From: Rhizobacter sp. | GTDB taxonomy: Bacteria > Pseudomonadota > Gammaproteobacteria > Burkholderiales > Burkholderiaceae_C | Direction: 5' to 3' | Length of the DNA: 64,000 nt | Assembly: GCA_019635355.1 (NCBI GenBank) | Contig: JAHBZQ010000001.1 | Location: 806,001 to 870,000 of the forward strand | In this document: piece after piece, positions 18,999-27,078 of the stretch | Numbering within the stretch: the first letter of the stretch is position 1 | Layout of the letters: every line of letters begins with the position of its first letter | Translations under genes and position numbers: made by a program | The notes under the pieces: generated by a model | The model's input: the letters and a program-made list of their open reading frames with translations, nothing else | Database searches by the model: none | What the model was told of the DNA's origin: nothing

Positions 18999-19268
18999 CT
19001 AGCTGATCGCGTTCGGAATCGAAGTGATCGTGCGCTGCAGGTACTCGACGAGGATCGAGACCATCCACGGCCCGGCGATCAGCAGCGCAACGACGGCAAC
19101 GATCAGCTTGGGCACAAAGGACAGCGTCGGCTCGTTGAGCTGGGTGGCGGCCTGAAACACGCTCACGATCAAACCAATCCCCAGCACCGCCAGCAGCACC
19201 GGTGCGGCGATCAACAAGAGGATCTCGAGGCCTTGCTGACCGATGGTGAAGACCTGTTGAGCGTCCAT
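18999..19268 (-). CDS. fliQ: Orphan FliQ-like export gate protein
   Basis: An 89-residue protein with two membrane segments, the usual FliQ length and form: MDAQQVFTIGQQGLEILLLIAAPVLLAVLGIGL, QAATQLNEPTLSFVPK and a second helix VAVVALLIAGPWMVSILVEYL. FliQ is part of the FliPQR gate of the flagellar type III export apparatus. Here it stands alone, 33 bp after the EptA-type gene and on the same strand, probably in one transcript with it. No fliP or fliR is in the window. Whether it still serves the flagellum or has another role is unknown. Confidence 0.88.
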   Translation of the reverse strand: MDAQQVFTIGQQGLEILLLIAAPVLLAVLGIGLIVSVFQAATQLNEPTLSFVPKLIVAVVALLIAGPWMVSILVEYLQRTITSIPNAIS

Positions 19269-19301
19269 GGCCTGCCTTTGGTAGTTGAGAGAGTTAGGCC
19301 G

Positions 19302-20990
19302 TCACAGCAGCGCTGGCCGCTTGTGGGGAGTGGGATCCGTCATTGCCGGTGCTTCGCAGGCGCGCAGCCCACGTGCAGCCGCCAGCAAGTCCAACTCGGA
19401 CCGATAGACGCCCGTCTGAACGCCGAACGCGCCCAGCAGCGTGTGAAAAAGGTTGTCGTGCGCGGCCGGCTGGGTGGCCAAGGTCTGCAGACAGGTCACC
19501 TCCGGCGCCAGCGTCTGCTGGGCACCGGGACTCATCCACATCAGCATCGGCACATGGAACTGCTCGTGCGGCGCCATCCAACGCGGCATGCCGTGCAAAT
19601 AGACGCCGCGCTCACCCAGCGACTCGCCGTGATCCGAGACATAGATCAACAGCACGTCTCGGCCTGACGGCTGTTCGGCCAGCTGGTCGATGGTGCGAGC
19701 CAACACACGACTGGTGTAGTCGATGGTGTTGTCGTAGGTGTTGATCAGCGCCTGGCCGTCGCACTCCTGCAGGCGGTTGGAGTCGCAGGTCGGCGTGAAC
19801 CTCGCCGGCGCTGGGTAGCGCTTGTAGTACGCAGGTCCGTGGCTGCCGCGCTGATGCATGACGACCAGAGCGTCTTGGCTGGACGATGAGATCTTCTCCA
19901 CCAGCGCCGGCACGAGCGCTTCATCGAAACACTCGTTGTCGGTTCCCCAAGCCTTGTCCTGGACCGTGGAGGTCGGAACCCGCTTGCAGACCTCCTTGCA
20001 GCCCGAGTTGTTCTCGATCCAGCTGACTTCCACGCCGGCACGTTGCAGCACGTCCAGCAGGTTCTCCCGCTGGCCGGCGGTATCCGCCGAGAAGCGTTCA
20101 GCGCCGACGTCCGAGAACATGCAGGGCAAGGACGTGGCGGTGTCGGTGCCGCAAGACGTGACCTGTGAGAAGTAGACCAAGGACTTGCCCGCCAAGGCCT
20201 CATTGGTCGGCCTGGGATAACCACCGAGCGAGAAATTGTCGGCTCGAGCGGTCTCTCCGACGACCAGCACCACCAGCAGCGGCCGCGGACGACTTTCAAT
20301 CCGCTTGGCATCGGTGCCGACCCGTTCCAGGTCGGTCTTGCGTTGGGAGCGCAGCACCGAGTAGAGGCCACCCAGGTAGTTGCTTGGCACCAGCTGCAGC
20401 CGCAGCTCCCGGTGGTTGCGGAAGGTGGACGCGTACAGGGGGTAGAACGCCGCCAGCGCGGCACTCAGGCTGAGCCCGGTGATGCTGAACAGAATCGTGC
20501 CTTGCGTGAACCATTCACGCGGCCTGACCGGCCGCACACGCAGGATCAGGACGATGCCCGCGGGCAGAACGCCACGTACCAGGAAGTCGAGCAGGAGCGA
20601 GCCGCTCATCAGATCGCCGGCCTCGCGCAGATCGGTCTGCACGACGTTGCGCATCATGTGCTTGTCGAGCAGCACGCCCCAGCTGTCCACGAAATGTGCA
20701 GCGAGTGCCGAGGTCAGCAAGAGGATGGCCGAGATCGGCTTGGCCAGCCGAAACGGAGCGAAGCACCAAAGCACCGTGGTGGCGGCGAACCAGAGCACCA
20801 GGCCCACGGCGATCGTGGCCGCTGCCGCCGAGAGCGACGGTGTCTGCGCTGCGGCGAAGGTCCGCCAGAAGGTGACGTTGTCCACCGTCACCAGCCACAG
20901 TGCGACACCGCCCGCCAAGGCGACCGATGACAATCCGCTGCTGTTATCGGCCGCAGGGACACGGCCGTGCAACAAGGGACGCAGCCTCAC
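19302..20990 (-). CDS. eptA: Phosphoethanolamine-lipid A transferase, EptA/MCR family
   Basis: A 562-residue inner-membrane enzyme. The N-terminal third has five hydrophobic segments. The periplasmic sulfatase-like domain carries VVGETARADNFSLGGY near residue 247, the catalytic Thr in SCGTDTATSLPC near 285, SDHGESLGERGVYLHG near 445 and paired cysteines (CKEVCK, CDSN...CDG). It transfers phosphoethanolamine to lipid A phosphates, which lowers surface charge and in related enzymes confers polymyxin resistance. It precedes fliQ and lies in a metal-regulated island with a PAP2 phosphatase and a porin. Its promoter is not clear. Substrate and effect on colistin are inferred from the family. Confidence 0.92.
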   Translation of the reverse strand: MRLRPLLHGRVPAADNSSGLSSVALAGGVALWLVTVDNVTFWRTFAAAQTPSLSAAAATIAVGLVLWFAATTVLWCFAPFRLAKPISAILLLTSALAAHFVDSWGVLLDKHMMRNVVQTDLREAGDLMSGSLLLDFLVRGVLPAGIVLILRVRPVRPREWFTQGTILFSITGLSLSAALAAFYPLYASTFRNHRELRLQLVPSNYLGGLYSVLRSQRKTDLERVGTDAKRIESRPRPLLVVLVVGETARADNFSLGGYPRPTNEALAGKSLVYFSQVTSCGTDTATSLPCMFSDVGAERFSADTAGQRENLLDVLQRAGVEVSWIENNSGCKEVCKRVPTSTVQDKAWGTDNECFDEALVPALVEKISSSSQDALVVMHQRGSHGPAYYKRYPAPARFTPTCDSNRLQECDGQALINTYDNTIDYTSRVLARTIDQLAEQPSGRDVLLIYVSDHGESLGERGVYLHGMPRWMAPHEQFHVPMLMWMSPGAQQTLAPEVTCLQTLATQPAAHDNLFHTLLGAFGVQTGVYRSELDLLAAARGLRACEAPAMTDPTPHKRPALL

Positions 20991-21093
20991 GTTGAGCCAC
21001 AGGCTCGCGCGGCGCCGTCCAGTTGTACGTCAAGGGTCTCTCCACGCATGTGGAGATGCAGGCAGATCGATAGGCTCACCGGATGTCCCCGAC

Positions 21094-21120
21094 AAAAAAG
21101 ACGGGTGGCTCCACCACCCG
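21094..21120 (-). terminator. Rho-independent terminator after the first czcE-like gene
   Basis: On the minus strand, CGGGTGG and CCACCCG pair around TGGAG and are followed by CTTTTTTG (T6 at 21099-21094). It lies 18 bp beyond the stop of the czcE-like gene. Confidence 0.8.
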
Positions 21121-21137
21121 CCAATCACCACCACCTG

Positions 21138-21476
21138 TCAGCGGCGGAACGTCGGGTTCTGGGCCACATGCACCGTCAGGGGCTGGCTGCTGAAGCCGGC
21201 CGGCGCGAATCTGTCGAGGTCGACCGCCTTGCGATCCAACCCGTTGAAGGTCCAGGAGAACTCCTTGCCTTCGTTGCGGAACTTCACCGTCTCGCCGTAG
21301 GCCACCCGGAGGTGGCGTGCCGTTCCCAGATCCACCACGCGTGCGTTCGCGATCGAGCCTTGGTCCGCAGGCTGTCCCCAGAAAGACTGCCCGTTGCGGA
21401 AGACGTCGTTTGCCGATGCCGGCAAGGCCGCTGCGCCGAGCACGATGGCGGCGATGAGGGTTGAGGTTGAACGCAT
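21138..21476 (-). CDS. czcE: CzcE-family periplasmic metal-binding protein (copy 1)
   Basis: A 112-residue exported protein with signal peptide TLIAAIVLGAAALPASA. The mature part matches the CzcE fold: NDVFRNGQSFWGQPAD, VAYGETVKFRNEGKEFSWTFNG and a final LTVHVAQNP. CzcE of Cupriavidus is a small periplasmic protein of the czc system. A second copy, clearly related, is at 22627-22977. It has its own CzcR-type promoter at 21550-21606 and a terminator at 21094-21120, so it forms a single-gene unit. The start has AGGAGATCTTC upstream. Confidence 0.85.
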   Translation of the reverse strand: MRSTSTLIAAIVLGAAALPASANDVFRNGQSFWGQPADQGSIANARVVDLGTARHLRVAYGETVKFRNEGKEFSWTFNGLDRKAVDLDRFAPAGFSSQPLTVHVAQNPTFRR

Positions 21477-21549
21477 GAAGATCTCCTTCTCAAGATGTCC
21501 GCGCCACTGCTGTCGGTGCGGGATGCCAACTGCTGAGGCATCGAGAAGG

Positions 21550-21606
21550 ACTCTAAAAATCTGGCCCTGTCGAGGGCCAAACGATCAAATGACAAAGCTG
21601 TCATCT
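21550..21606 (-). promoter_or_regulatory. CzcR/CusR-type promoter of czcE copy 1
   Basis: Box at 21587-21606 (AGATGACAGCTTTGTCATTT on the minus strand), then 31 bp, then TAGAGT (21555-21550). The predicted start of transcription is near 21543, 67 bp before the czcE start codon. Confidence 0.75.
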
Positions 21607-21670
21607 GCGACCGAGCGGTGTCGGTCGTGTGAGCTCGTGCGCGTTCTGATGGAGGCCGTAGCGGCCGCGG

Positions 21671-22147
21671 TCACTTGCGCGTGTTGCGCGGCGTCTTTGG
21701 ATGGGCGCCATGCACATGCTCATGGGCATGCGCATGTTTGGTCGACGGCTTCCTCGCCGACCCCGACAGCGTCGACAAGATGCCGCAGTCTTTGCCGGCT
21801 TGGATGTCCTCGCATTGGGACCGCAGCGCCTTCAGTTCCTTCTCCAGGCTCTTGAGCTCTTGAATGCGCTCGGCGACATGGTCGATGTGTGCGTCCAGCA
21901 GCGCGTTGACGGCGCCGCAGTCGGCTTGCGGTGCATCCTTGAACCCGAGCAGCAGGCGGATCTCCTCCAGCGTCATGTCCAAGGACCGGCAGTGGCGAAT
22001 GAACGCGAGGCGGTCGACATGCTCGCTGCCATAGATGCGGTAGTTGCTGCTGGTCCGTGCCGGCACAGGCAACAGCCCCTCCTGCTCGTAGAAGCGCACG
22101 GTCACGACAGGTGTTCCCGTTGCGTCGGCAAGTTCTCCGATCTTCAT
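21671..22147 (-). CDS. cadR: CadR/PbrR-type MerR regulator with His-rich tail
   Basis: A 158-residue MerR-family activator: MKIGELADATGTPVVTVRFYEQEGLLPVPAR, then a dimerisation helix and the metal-site cysteines in QADCGAVNALLDAHIDHV and GKDCGILSTL, as in Cd/Pb regulators. The C-terminus HAHAHEHVHGAHP is a His-rich tail, as in CadR. ATG 22147 lies after an (A/G)GGAG-type site. It diverges from the DUF3703 gene, and the MerR-type promoter between them (22177-22207) is its evident target. Three more promoters of the same design occur in the window, so it probably controls a wider regulon. Confidence 0.9.
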   Translation of the reverse strand: MKIGELADATGTPVVTVRFYEQEGLLPVPARTSSNYRIYGSEHVDRLAFIRHCRSLDMTLEEIRLLLGFKDAPQADCGAVNALLDAHIDHVAERIQELKSLEKELKALRSQCEDIQAGKDCGILSTLSGSARKPSTKHAHAHEHVHGAHPKTPRNTRK

Positions 22148-22176
22148 GGTGGCTCCCGGGAGGTGTTGCGGCGGTG

Positions 22177-22207
22177 TTGACTCTACATTGGCTATAGAGT
22201 TTCCAAT
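22177..22207 (+). promoter_or_regulatory. CadR/PbrR-type promoter of the transposon DUF3703 gene
   Basis: -35 TTGACT (22177-22182), a 19-bp spacer with inverted repeat ACTCTA...TAGAGT (22180-22200), and -10 TCCAAT (22202-22207). Only this copy of the four has a perfect 6-bp dyad. Confidence 0.82.
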
Positions 22208-22237
22208 CCCTGGACAGCATCTACTCAGGAGACTCCC

Positions 22238-22612
22238 ATGGGCTTTTCCAAGCGCATTCGTCCTTTTGTGAGCCGGGAACTGAAAGCCGCCGAGGCGGCC
22301 GACGCCGCAGATCGGCCGGAGGTGTCGTTTGGGCATCTGGAGCGTGCGCACGTTCTGGGACAGGCCTCGACCGTGGAGCACGTCCGAGCCCACCTGCACA
22401 TGTTGTTGTGGGCGCTGCGGCATCGCCGCGCCAAGGAAGTCTTCGGCCAGGTCACGCGCATCGTCGGCGCCGCCACCAAGACCGTGTTCTGGATTCCGGT
22501 GGGCAACACCGGTGGTGCGAACGTCAGTCCGTTCAAGCGCATGCCCATCCCGGGCGATCTGGCCGGTGTCATCGCCGAAGCGAAAGACGCCCGAGGCTCA
22601 GCCTCTCGCTGA
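22238..22612 (+). CDS. DUF3703 family protein (transposon copy)
   Basis: A 124-residue soluble helical protein: MGFSKRIRPFVSRELKAAEA, FGHLERAHVLGQASTVEHVRAHLHMLLWAL and TKTVFWIPVGNTGGANVSPF. The His-rich helix (HLERAHVL...HVRAHLHM) could bind metal. A close relative is encoded at 59263-59628 outside the transposon, and both are preceded by the same MerR-type promoter. The family is frequent in metal and arsenic gene clusters but has no proven role. Confidence 0.85.
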   Translation: MGFSKRIRPFVSRELKAAEAADAADRPEVSFGHLERAHVLGQASTVEHVRAHLHMLLWALRHRRAKEVFGQVTRIVGAATKTVFWIPVGNTGGANVSPFKRMPIPGDLAGVIAEAKDARGSASR

Positions 22613-22618
22613 GCCTCG
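22592..22618. terminator. Hairpin between DUF3703 and czcE copy 2
   Basis: An 11-bp perfect stem, CGAGGCTCAGC (22592-22602) and GCTGAGCCTCG (22608-22618), loop CTCTC, covering the DUF3703 stop codon. No T tract. It lies between convergent genes and is terminator-like. Confidence 0.55.
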
Positions 22619-22626
22619 TCACCCGC

Positions 22627-22977
22627 TCAGTTGCGGGTCAGCGGGTTCTGCTGCACGTAGACCTGGCCCTGCGTCGCAGGGAAGTCAGCCGGTGCGATCT
22701 TGGCAACCGGGACCGCCTTGCGATCGAGGCCGTTGAAGGTCCACGAGAACTGCTTGCCGTTGGGTGCTTGGAAGGTCACGGTCTCGCCGTACGGCACCGT
22801 CACGCTCTTGGTCGTGGCCACGTCAACGACCCGCGACGACTTGGCGCCGGCCACCGCTGGTTGACCGAACATGGACTCGCCGTTGCGGAAGACGTCCTTG
22901 CCGGTGGCCATGGCGTGAAGCGGGATGGCGGTGGCGATGGTCAGTGCAGCGATGCGGAGGAGACGAGAGGTGTTCAT
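22627..22977 (-). CDS. czcE: CzcE-family periplasmic metal-binding protein (copy 2)
   Basis: A 116-residue exported protein with a signal peptide (LLRIAALTIATAIPLHAMA) and the same core as copy 1: KDVFRNGESMFGQPA, VPYGETVTFQ, KQFSWTFNGLDRKAV and VYVQQNP. The two copies are diverged, so this is not a recent duplication. It has its own CzcR-type promoter (23035-23091), whose box overlaps the end of czcP. The start has AAGGA upstream. Confidence 0.85.
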   Translation of the reverse strand: MNTSRLLRIAALTIATAIPLHAMATGKDVFRNGESMFGQPAVAGAKSSRVVDVATTKSVTVPYGETVTFQAPNGKQFSWTFNGLDRKAVPVAKIAPADFPATQGQVYVQQNPLTRN

Positions 22978-23034
22978 GGGGTTCCTTTTGAGTGAGGGGC
23001 TTGCTCATCAAGCCCGTGTTGATCACGCAAAAGG

Positions 23035-23091
23035 ACTGTAGAAATCAGGCGCTGACCACAGGGCAACGCACAGATGACAGTTGCGTCATCT
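23035..23091 (-). promoter_or_regulatory. CzcR/CusR-type promoter of czcE copy 2
   Basis: Box AGATGACGCAACTGTCATCT on the minus strand (23091-23072), then 31 bp, then TACAGT (23040-23035). The box overlaps the czcP stop codon. Confidence 0.72.
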
Positions 23092-25681
23092 AGGTGCTTG
23101 TCGTGGTCGATGTGGGCTCCAGCCCTCGCTGCTTGAACGCCAGCAGCCGCAGCGCGTTGATGACCACGAGCAGCGTGGATCCTTCATGGAAGAGCACCGC
23201 GACGCCGATGTTGAGGCCAAGGATGGTGGCTGGAATCAGCATGGCGACCACGCCCAGGCTCACCCACAGGTTCTGCTTGATCACCCGGCTGGTGGCGCGT
23301 GAGAGGCCGACTGCCAACGGCAGCTGCGCCAGGTCATCGGCCATCAGCGCGACGTCGGCCGTCTCCAAGGCCACATCGGACCCTGCAGCACCCATGGCGA
23401 TGCCCACGGTGGCATTCGCCATCGCGGGCGCATCGTTGACGCCGTCGCCGACCATTGCCACCTTGCCCGTGTCACCGCGCAGCTTCTTGATGGCTTCGAC
23501 CTTGTCGTCAGGCATCAGGTCGCCGCGCGCTTCGGTGAGCCCGACCGACTGCGCCACGGCATCGGCCACACGCTGGTTGTCGCCGGAGATCATGATCAGC
23601 CGCTCGATCCCGAGGGCTTTCAGCGACTGCATCACGCCTGGTGCGGAAGACCGCGGCGTGTCCATCACGCCCAGGATGCCCAGATACCGGTTGCCATGGC
23701 GCACCAGCATCGTGGTGCGTCCTTCGGACACCAGGCGGTCGTTCTCCACCACCACCTCCGGCGGGATCTGCGAGCCTTCGATCTCCTTGAAAAGCACGGC
23801 TTTGCCGATGTGGACCACGTCGTTGCCGAGCCTGGCCTGGACGCCGCGTCCCGTCACGCTTTGCACATCGCGCACCTCCAGCAGGGGGTGATTGGCGCCC
23901 AGCTTCTCGCGCGCTCCTGTGACGATCGCCGCGGCCAGGGGATGGTCGCTGTGCTGTTCCACCGCCAGCGCCACGGACAGCAGCTCAGACTCGCTCACAC
24001 CGCCGGCCGGGGCGACATCGGTCAGGCGCGGCTTGCCTTCGGTCAGGGTGCCGGTCTTGTCGAACGCGATCGCAGTCAGCGTGCCCAGGTTCTCCAGCGG
24101 GGCACCGCCCTTGACCAGCACGCCGCTGCGAGCCGCTCGTGCGACACCGCTCAGGACGGCGCTCGGCACCGAGATCGCCAGCGCGCACGGACTGGCAGCC
24201 ACCAGCACCGCCATCGCCCGGTAGAACGTGGCGCTGAACGGCTCGTCGATGACCAGACCGGCACCCATCAACAGCACCACCAGGATCAGGACGGCTGGAA
24301 CGAAGATCTTCTCGAACTTGTCGGTGAAGTTCTGCGTGGGTGAGCGCTGTGCCTGCGCCTCGGTCACCAGCCGGACCACACGCGCCATCGTCGACTCGCT
24401 GGCACGCTTGGCGACCATCATCTCCAGGGCACCATTGCCGTTGATGGTGCCGGCGAAGACCCGGTTCTCCGGCGGGAGCTTGTCGAAAGACGCCAATGCG
24501 GCCTTCGGATCGGCGACCGGCTGCTTGTCGACCGGCACGCTCTCGCCAGTCACGGGTGCCTGGTTGACGCTGCTGGTACCGAGCACCACGATGCCGTCGG
24601 CCGGCAGCCGCTCGTTCGGCTTCACCAAGACCACCTCACCGGGGTTCAGGGTGCCCACGGCGACCTCCACGACCTGGCCGTCCCGGCGCACCAATGCGCG
24701 TTCGGGTGCGAGCTTCGCCAGCGCTTCGATGGCACGCTTGGCACGACCCATTGCGTAGTGCTCCAACGAGTGCCCCAGGCTGAACAGGAAGAGCAGCAAT
24801 GCGCCTTCCTCCCACTCGCCCAGCACGGCAGCGCCGAAGGCCGCCACCAGCATCAGCGTGTCGATCTCGAACCGTTTTGCGCGCAGGTTTTCGACAGCCT
24901 CACGCAGCGTGTAGAAGCCGCCGAAGATGTAGGCGGCAAAGAAGAACCCCAGGGCGACCGGGTTGGAGATCAGCTGCGAGCGCCAGAGCAACCACCCGAC
25001 GAGCAGGAACGCGCCGGAGAGCAGCGAGAAGATGAGCTCCGAGTTCGCGCCGAAGATGCCACCGTGGCTGTGGTCGTGGTCCTGATGGCCTTGCTCATCC
25101 GCATGGCTGTGGTCGTGACCGTGCTTGTCGCCGTGCTGGTGGCCATCACCGTGCTCGTGGTCATGCGGTTCCGTCTCACTGTGACCAGCGTGTTCCTGGC
25201 CGTGCTCGGTGGGCACTGGTTTCGACGCGGCATGGGTGTTCACGACGCGCAAGTCCAGCGACTTCAGCCGGCTCAGCAGCTGGCTGTCGGGCAGGAGTTG
25301 CCGGTCGTACTCGATCCGTGCCACGCCCGATGCCGAGGCGTCGGCTTCCAGGACGCCGGGGATGGCACGCAGCTGATCCGTGAGCCGCCTCGCCGCGCGG
25401 GCATGCGTCGGGGCTTGTTCGGCCACCAGGTGGCCGTATCGCTTGGTCAGGCCGGCACCGGTGTTCATTGCCAACTCACGCACCTTGCGAAGTGGCACCT
25501 GCTCCGGGTCGAAGTGGATGCAAAGCTGCGGCTGGTCACCGTCGGTCTTGATGTGCGCCTTCTCGATGCCGGGTTGCTCTTCCAAGGCTTTGGTCAGTCG
25601 CTGCACGCAGGCATCGCGCTCGTCCGCCACGGACGGCAGGACGATGGAAAGCTCCAGATTCAGTCGCTGCGGGTTGCTCAT
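23090..25681 (-). CDS. czcP: P1B-4-type heavy-metal ATPase, CzcP-like
   Basis: An 863-residue metal-exporting ATPase. The N-terminus (about 160 residues) lacks CxxC HMA motifs, and a His/Asp-rich segment lies at about 165-210 (EPHDHEHGDGHQHGDKHGHD and onward). Core motifs are intact: TGES near 380, metal-site SPC in AASPCALAIS near 496, DKTGTLT near 542, GDGVNDAP near 745 and HEGSTLLVVINALRLL near 833. SPC plus HEG(S/G)T is the signature of the P1B-4 group, which moves Zn, Cd or Co out of the cytoplasm, as in CzcP. Its start overlaps the czcS stop by four bases. Confidence 0.92.
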   Translation of the reverse strand: MSNPQRLNLELSIVLPSVADERDACVQRLTKALEEQPGIEKAHIKTDGDQPQLCIHFDPEQVPLRKVRELAMNTGAGLTKRYGHLVAEQAPTHARAARRLTDQLRAIPGVLEADASASGVARIEYDRQLLPDSQLLSRLKSLDLRVVNTHAASKPVPTEHGQEHAGHSETEPHDHEHGDGHQHGDKHGHDHSHADEQGHQDHDHSHGGIFGANSELIFSLLSGAFLLVGWLLWRSQLISNPVALGFFFAAYIFGGFYTLREAVENLRAKRFEIDTLMLVAAFGAAVLGEWEEGALLLFLFSLGHSLEHYAMGRAKRAIEALAKLAPERALVRRDGQVVEVAVGTLNPGEVVLVKPNERLPADGIVVLGTSSVNQAPVTGESVPVDKQPVADPKAALASFDKLPPENRVFAGTINGNGALEMMVAKRASESTMARVVRLVTEAQAQRSPTQNFTDKFEKIFVPAVLILVVLLMGAGLVIDEPFSATFYRAMAVLVAASPCALAISVPSAVLSGVARAARSGVLVKGGAPLENLGTLTAIAFDKTGTLTEGKPRLTDVAPAGGVSESELLSVALAVEQHSDHPLAAAIVTGAREKLGANHPLLEVRDVQSVTGRGVQARLGNDVVHIGKAVLFKEIEGSQIPPEVVVENDRLVSEGRTTMLVRHGNRYLGILGVMDTPRSSAPGVMQSLKALGIERLIMISGDNQRVADAVAQSVGLTEARGDLMPDDKVEAIKKLRGDTGKVAMVGDGVNDAPAMANATVGIAMGAAGSDVALETADVALMADDLAQLPLAVGLSRATSRVIKQNLWVSLGVVAMLIPATILGLNIGVAVLFHEGSTLLVVINALRLLAFKQRGLEPTSTTTST

Positions 25682-27078
25682 GGGGTGACCTCCTTGGTCT
25701 TGTGAGATTCGGGTGGCAAGGCGCGCGCTGGCGCGGAAGTGGCCTCGGAAGCAGCCGTTCGGCGCAAGGTGAAGCCGACCGTGGTGTGGCCTTGCGAGGA
25801 GCGTGCAAATGGGGTTCCGCCATGCATCTGCGCGATCGCCGCGACGATCGACAACCCCAGGCCGTGATGGCGGTCAGCGTTCTTGCGAGAGGTCTCCGCA
25901 CGGTAGAAGCGATCGAAGATGCGGCCGACGCGGTCGGCCGGGATGGTCTCGCCTTCGTTTTCGACCTGCAGGTGGACCTCGTCCTGGTGGACGCCCACCA
26001 CGATGTTCACGATCGACCCGGTTCGCGCATACCTCGCGGCGTTGGACAAGAGGTTGGATGCGGCGCGCTCGATCAGCGAGCTGTCGATGTCCGCCGCGGC
26101 ATCGCCATGCACCTGGACCATCAGCGAGTGGTCCGCCAGTGCGGCTTCGTGGAAGGACGCCACGCGCCAGAGCAACTGCGCGAGGCTGCCCACGGGCTTG
26201 CGGCGTGCCTGGGTGCCATGGTCGGCATGCGCGAGGAAGAGCATGTCCTGCACGATCCGGGCAAGGCGCTGCAACTCTTCCAGGTTGCATTCGAGCAGCA
26301 CGCGCAGCTCTTCGGCCGAGCGATCTCGCCTCAGCGCGATCTCGGTGCTGCCGATCAGGGTGGACAGTGGCGTGGCCAGCTCATGCGCAACATCCGCGTT
26401 GAAGGCCTCCAACCGGTCGAACGCGCACTGCAGACGTCCCAGCAGCTGGTTGAACTGGAGCACCAGCGGCGCCAGCTCATCGGGCTGTGCCGAGCCGTCC
26501 AACCGGCGCTCCCGTGTCTCCACCGACAGCATGCTGGTCTGGTCGACCAGGCGCCTGACCGGTTGAAGCCCTCGACGAACGAGAACGGAGCCGCCCGCCG
26601 TGATCAGGAGCGCACCGACCGCGGCCGCGGCGGACAGCGACGCTGCCAGCAGGTTGAGCGTGGCCGCATCCGCACTCACGTCCAGGGCGAGGCGGGTCTG
26701 CCAGGCGCTGCCACTGCCGTCGGGCGCCGGCAATGCGAACCGGAGCAACCGCTGGGCTTCGCCCGGACTGTTGCCCGCCCATCGGAAGAACATGCTTCCG
26801 TCATTGCGCAGGATCTCGACCGACAACAAGGTCTGCCCGACCAGCACGTCACCGAGCTTGTGGGTCAAGAGGCGCTCATCGCCGGTCTCGAGGGCTTCCT
26901 TGAACAGGTGCTCCAGCTGAACCCTGGGGCGGTCCAGGCGCTCGACCTGCTGTTCGCTCAGCCCCAGGTACGCCCAGCCGAACACGGCAGCGCAGACCAT
27001 GGCCAGAACCGTCAGGCTGAGCAAGGCGAGCCCGACCGACAGCCGGCGGGTGAGAGACCCTGCGGCCACGGTCTTCAC
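25678..27078 (-). CDS. czcS: Heavy-metal sensor histidine kinase CzcS
   Basis: A 466-residue membrane kinase: a transmembrane helix near residues 12-37, a periplasmic sensor region of about 120 residues, a second helix near 155-175, a HAMP linker (VRRGLQPVRRLVDQTSML), an H-box NADVAHELATPLSTL, and ATPase motifs NLLSNAARYA and HHGLGLSIVAAIAQMHGG. The H-box has Ala where most family members have Arg. It overlaps both czcR and czcP by four bases, so the three are translated in a coupled series. Periplasmic Zn/Cd/Co sensing is inferred from context. Confidence 0.9.
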   Translation of the reverse strand: MKTVAAGSLTRRLSVGLALLSLTVLAMVCAAVFGWAYLGLSEQQVERLDRPRVQLEHLFKEALETGDERLLTHKLGDVLVGQTLLSVEILRNDGSMFFRWAGNSPGEAQRLLRFALPAPDGSGSAWQTRLALDVSADAATLNLLAASLSAAAAVGALLITAGGSVLVRRGLQPVRRLVDQTSMLSVETRERRLDGSAQPDELAPLVLQFNQLLGRLQCAFDRLEAFNADVAHELATPLSTLIGSTEIALRRDRSAEELRVLLECNLEELQRLARIVQDMLFLAHADHGTQARRKPVGSLAQLLWRVASFHEAALADHSLMVQVHGDAAADIDSSLIERAASNLLSNAARYARTGSIVNIVVGVHQDEVHLQVENEGETIPADRVGRIFDRFYRAETSRKNADRHHGLGLSIVAAIAQMHGGTPFARSSQGHTTVGFTLRRTAASEATSAPARALPPESHKTKEVTP

